A stretch of DNA of 46,850 nucleotides from an uncultured bacterium (GTDB lineage Bacteria; Patescibacteriota; Minisyncoccia; Moranbacterales; UBA2206): contig CAIZXS010000026.1 in NCBI GenBank assembly GCA_903937035.1, positions 1 to 46,850 on the forward strand. The letters run 5' to 3'. Positions 46,708 through 46,850 of the stretch are shown piece by piece. The notes under the pieces were generated by a model. That model was not told the origin of the DNA, did not search any database, and saw only the letters and a program-made list of their open reading frames with translations. Each line of letters starts with the position of its first letter. Position 1 is the stretch's first letter. The position numbers were made by a program, and so were the translations under genes.

Positions 46708-46850
46708 CACACAACGTATCGGCATCATCTGAAGTTTCGACACCTCATTATTAAAATATAAAAGAGTGTCGAAATTTGGGCCGAGGAAAATTGACTTTCC
46801 ATTGAAATATAAATGTGTCAATTTTCTGATCCAGCTATGCCGTGTTATCG
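46708..46850 (-). other. attC-like site C at the window edge
   Basis: CGGCAT (46720-46725) pairs with ATGCCG (46837-46842) with CACAAC and GTTAT outside them. Inner hairpins TTTCGACAC/GTGTCGAAA (46735-46773) and AAAATTGAC/GTCAATTTT (46787-46825) are strong. The right end shares TATGCCGTGTTATCG with site A/B ends. May continue beyond the window. Confidence 0.42.

Overview
The window looks like a piece of a bacterial chromosome from an ultra-small, fermentative Candidate Phyla Radiation (Patescibacteria) lineage, probably Parcubacteria/Moranbacteria-like. This is inference from gene content: a DUF4012 protein beside an exopolysaccharide cluster, a baseplate-J-like membrane protein next to an FtsA-like ATPase, a compact FtsEX operon behind prfB, many genes without a Shine-Dalgarno sequence, and several small AT-rich orphan genes. 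UGA is used as a normal stop, and prfB keeps the UGA autoregulatory frameshift, so the genetic code is standard.

Region 1 (1-9,000) holds what I consider the most unusual content: an alginate-like locus. It has a secreted PL7 alginate lyase (+ strand) and a minus-strand operon with its own promoter. The operon encodes a nucleotide-sugar dehydrogenase (AlgD/UDP-Glc DH family, short at the C-terminus), a 936-residue fusion of a membrane GT2 polysaccharide synthase, a LysM-like segment and an AlgG-like mannuronan C5-epimerase beta-helix with a DPHD motif, and a membrane-anchored Asp-box beta-propeller. Read together these could make the uronate sugar nucleotide, polymerise it, epimerise it at the outer face of the membrane, and (with the lyase) trim it. 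Three solitary genes with strong ribosome binding sites and long leaders (Nudix at 1,528; unknowns at 2,931 and 27,655) stand out from the rest.

Region 2 (9,100-19,800) is mainly housekeeping: an FtsA-like protein and a large single-pass membrane protein, tRNA-Thr(CGU), rubrerythrin, a ZIP metal transporter, prfB-ftsE-ftsX, then a small transcription unit of a P-loop kinase, an adenylyl/cytidylyltransferase and a dCMP-deaminase-like protein.

Region 3 (19,800-28,200) carries nucleotide and cofactor genes: thymidylate synthase, an HxHxQ HIT-like protein, an HD phosphohydrolase, a DHFR/RibD-like reductase, gatB, miaA, and a short flavin set (riboflavin kinase, riboflavin synthase, lumazine synthase). 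A small gene at 19,833-20,091 is broken by one base in a homopolymer.

Region 4 (28,190-32,250) has miaB, thrS preceded by a full T-box riboswitch with a consensus promoter, and RNase P RNA. The T-box UGGA bulge matches the UCCA end of the tRNA-Thr found at 12.8 kb.

Region 5 (32,280-42,190) is an exopolysaccharide/cell-surface glycan operon: polyprenyl phosphoglycosyl transferase, three GT4 glycosyltransferases, a Wzz-like protein, DUF4012 and MurJ. Palindrome-ended, MITE-like repeats flank several blocks (26.3, 29.5 and 42.2 kb).

Region 6 (42,370-46,850) is a minus-strand run of small, mostly unknown genes. From 43.6 kb on they are separated by imperfect palindromes with an attC-like layout, suggesting a gene-cassette array; no integrase lies in the window.
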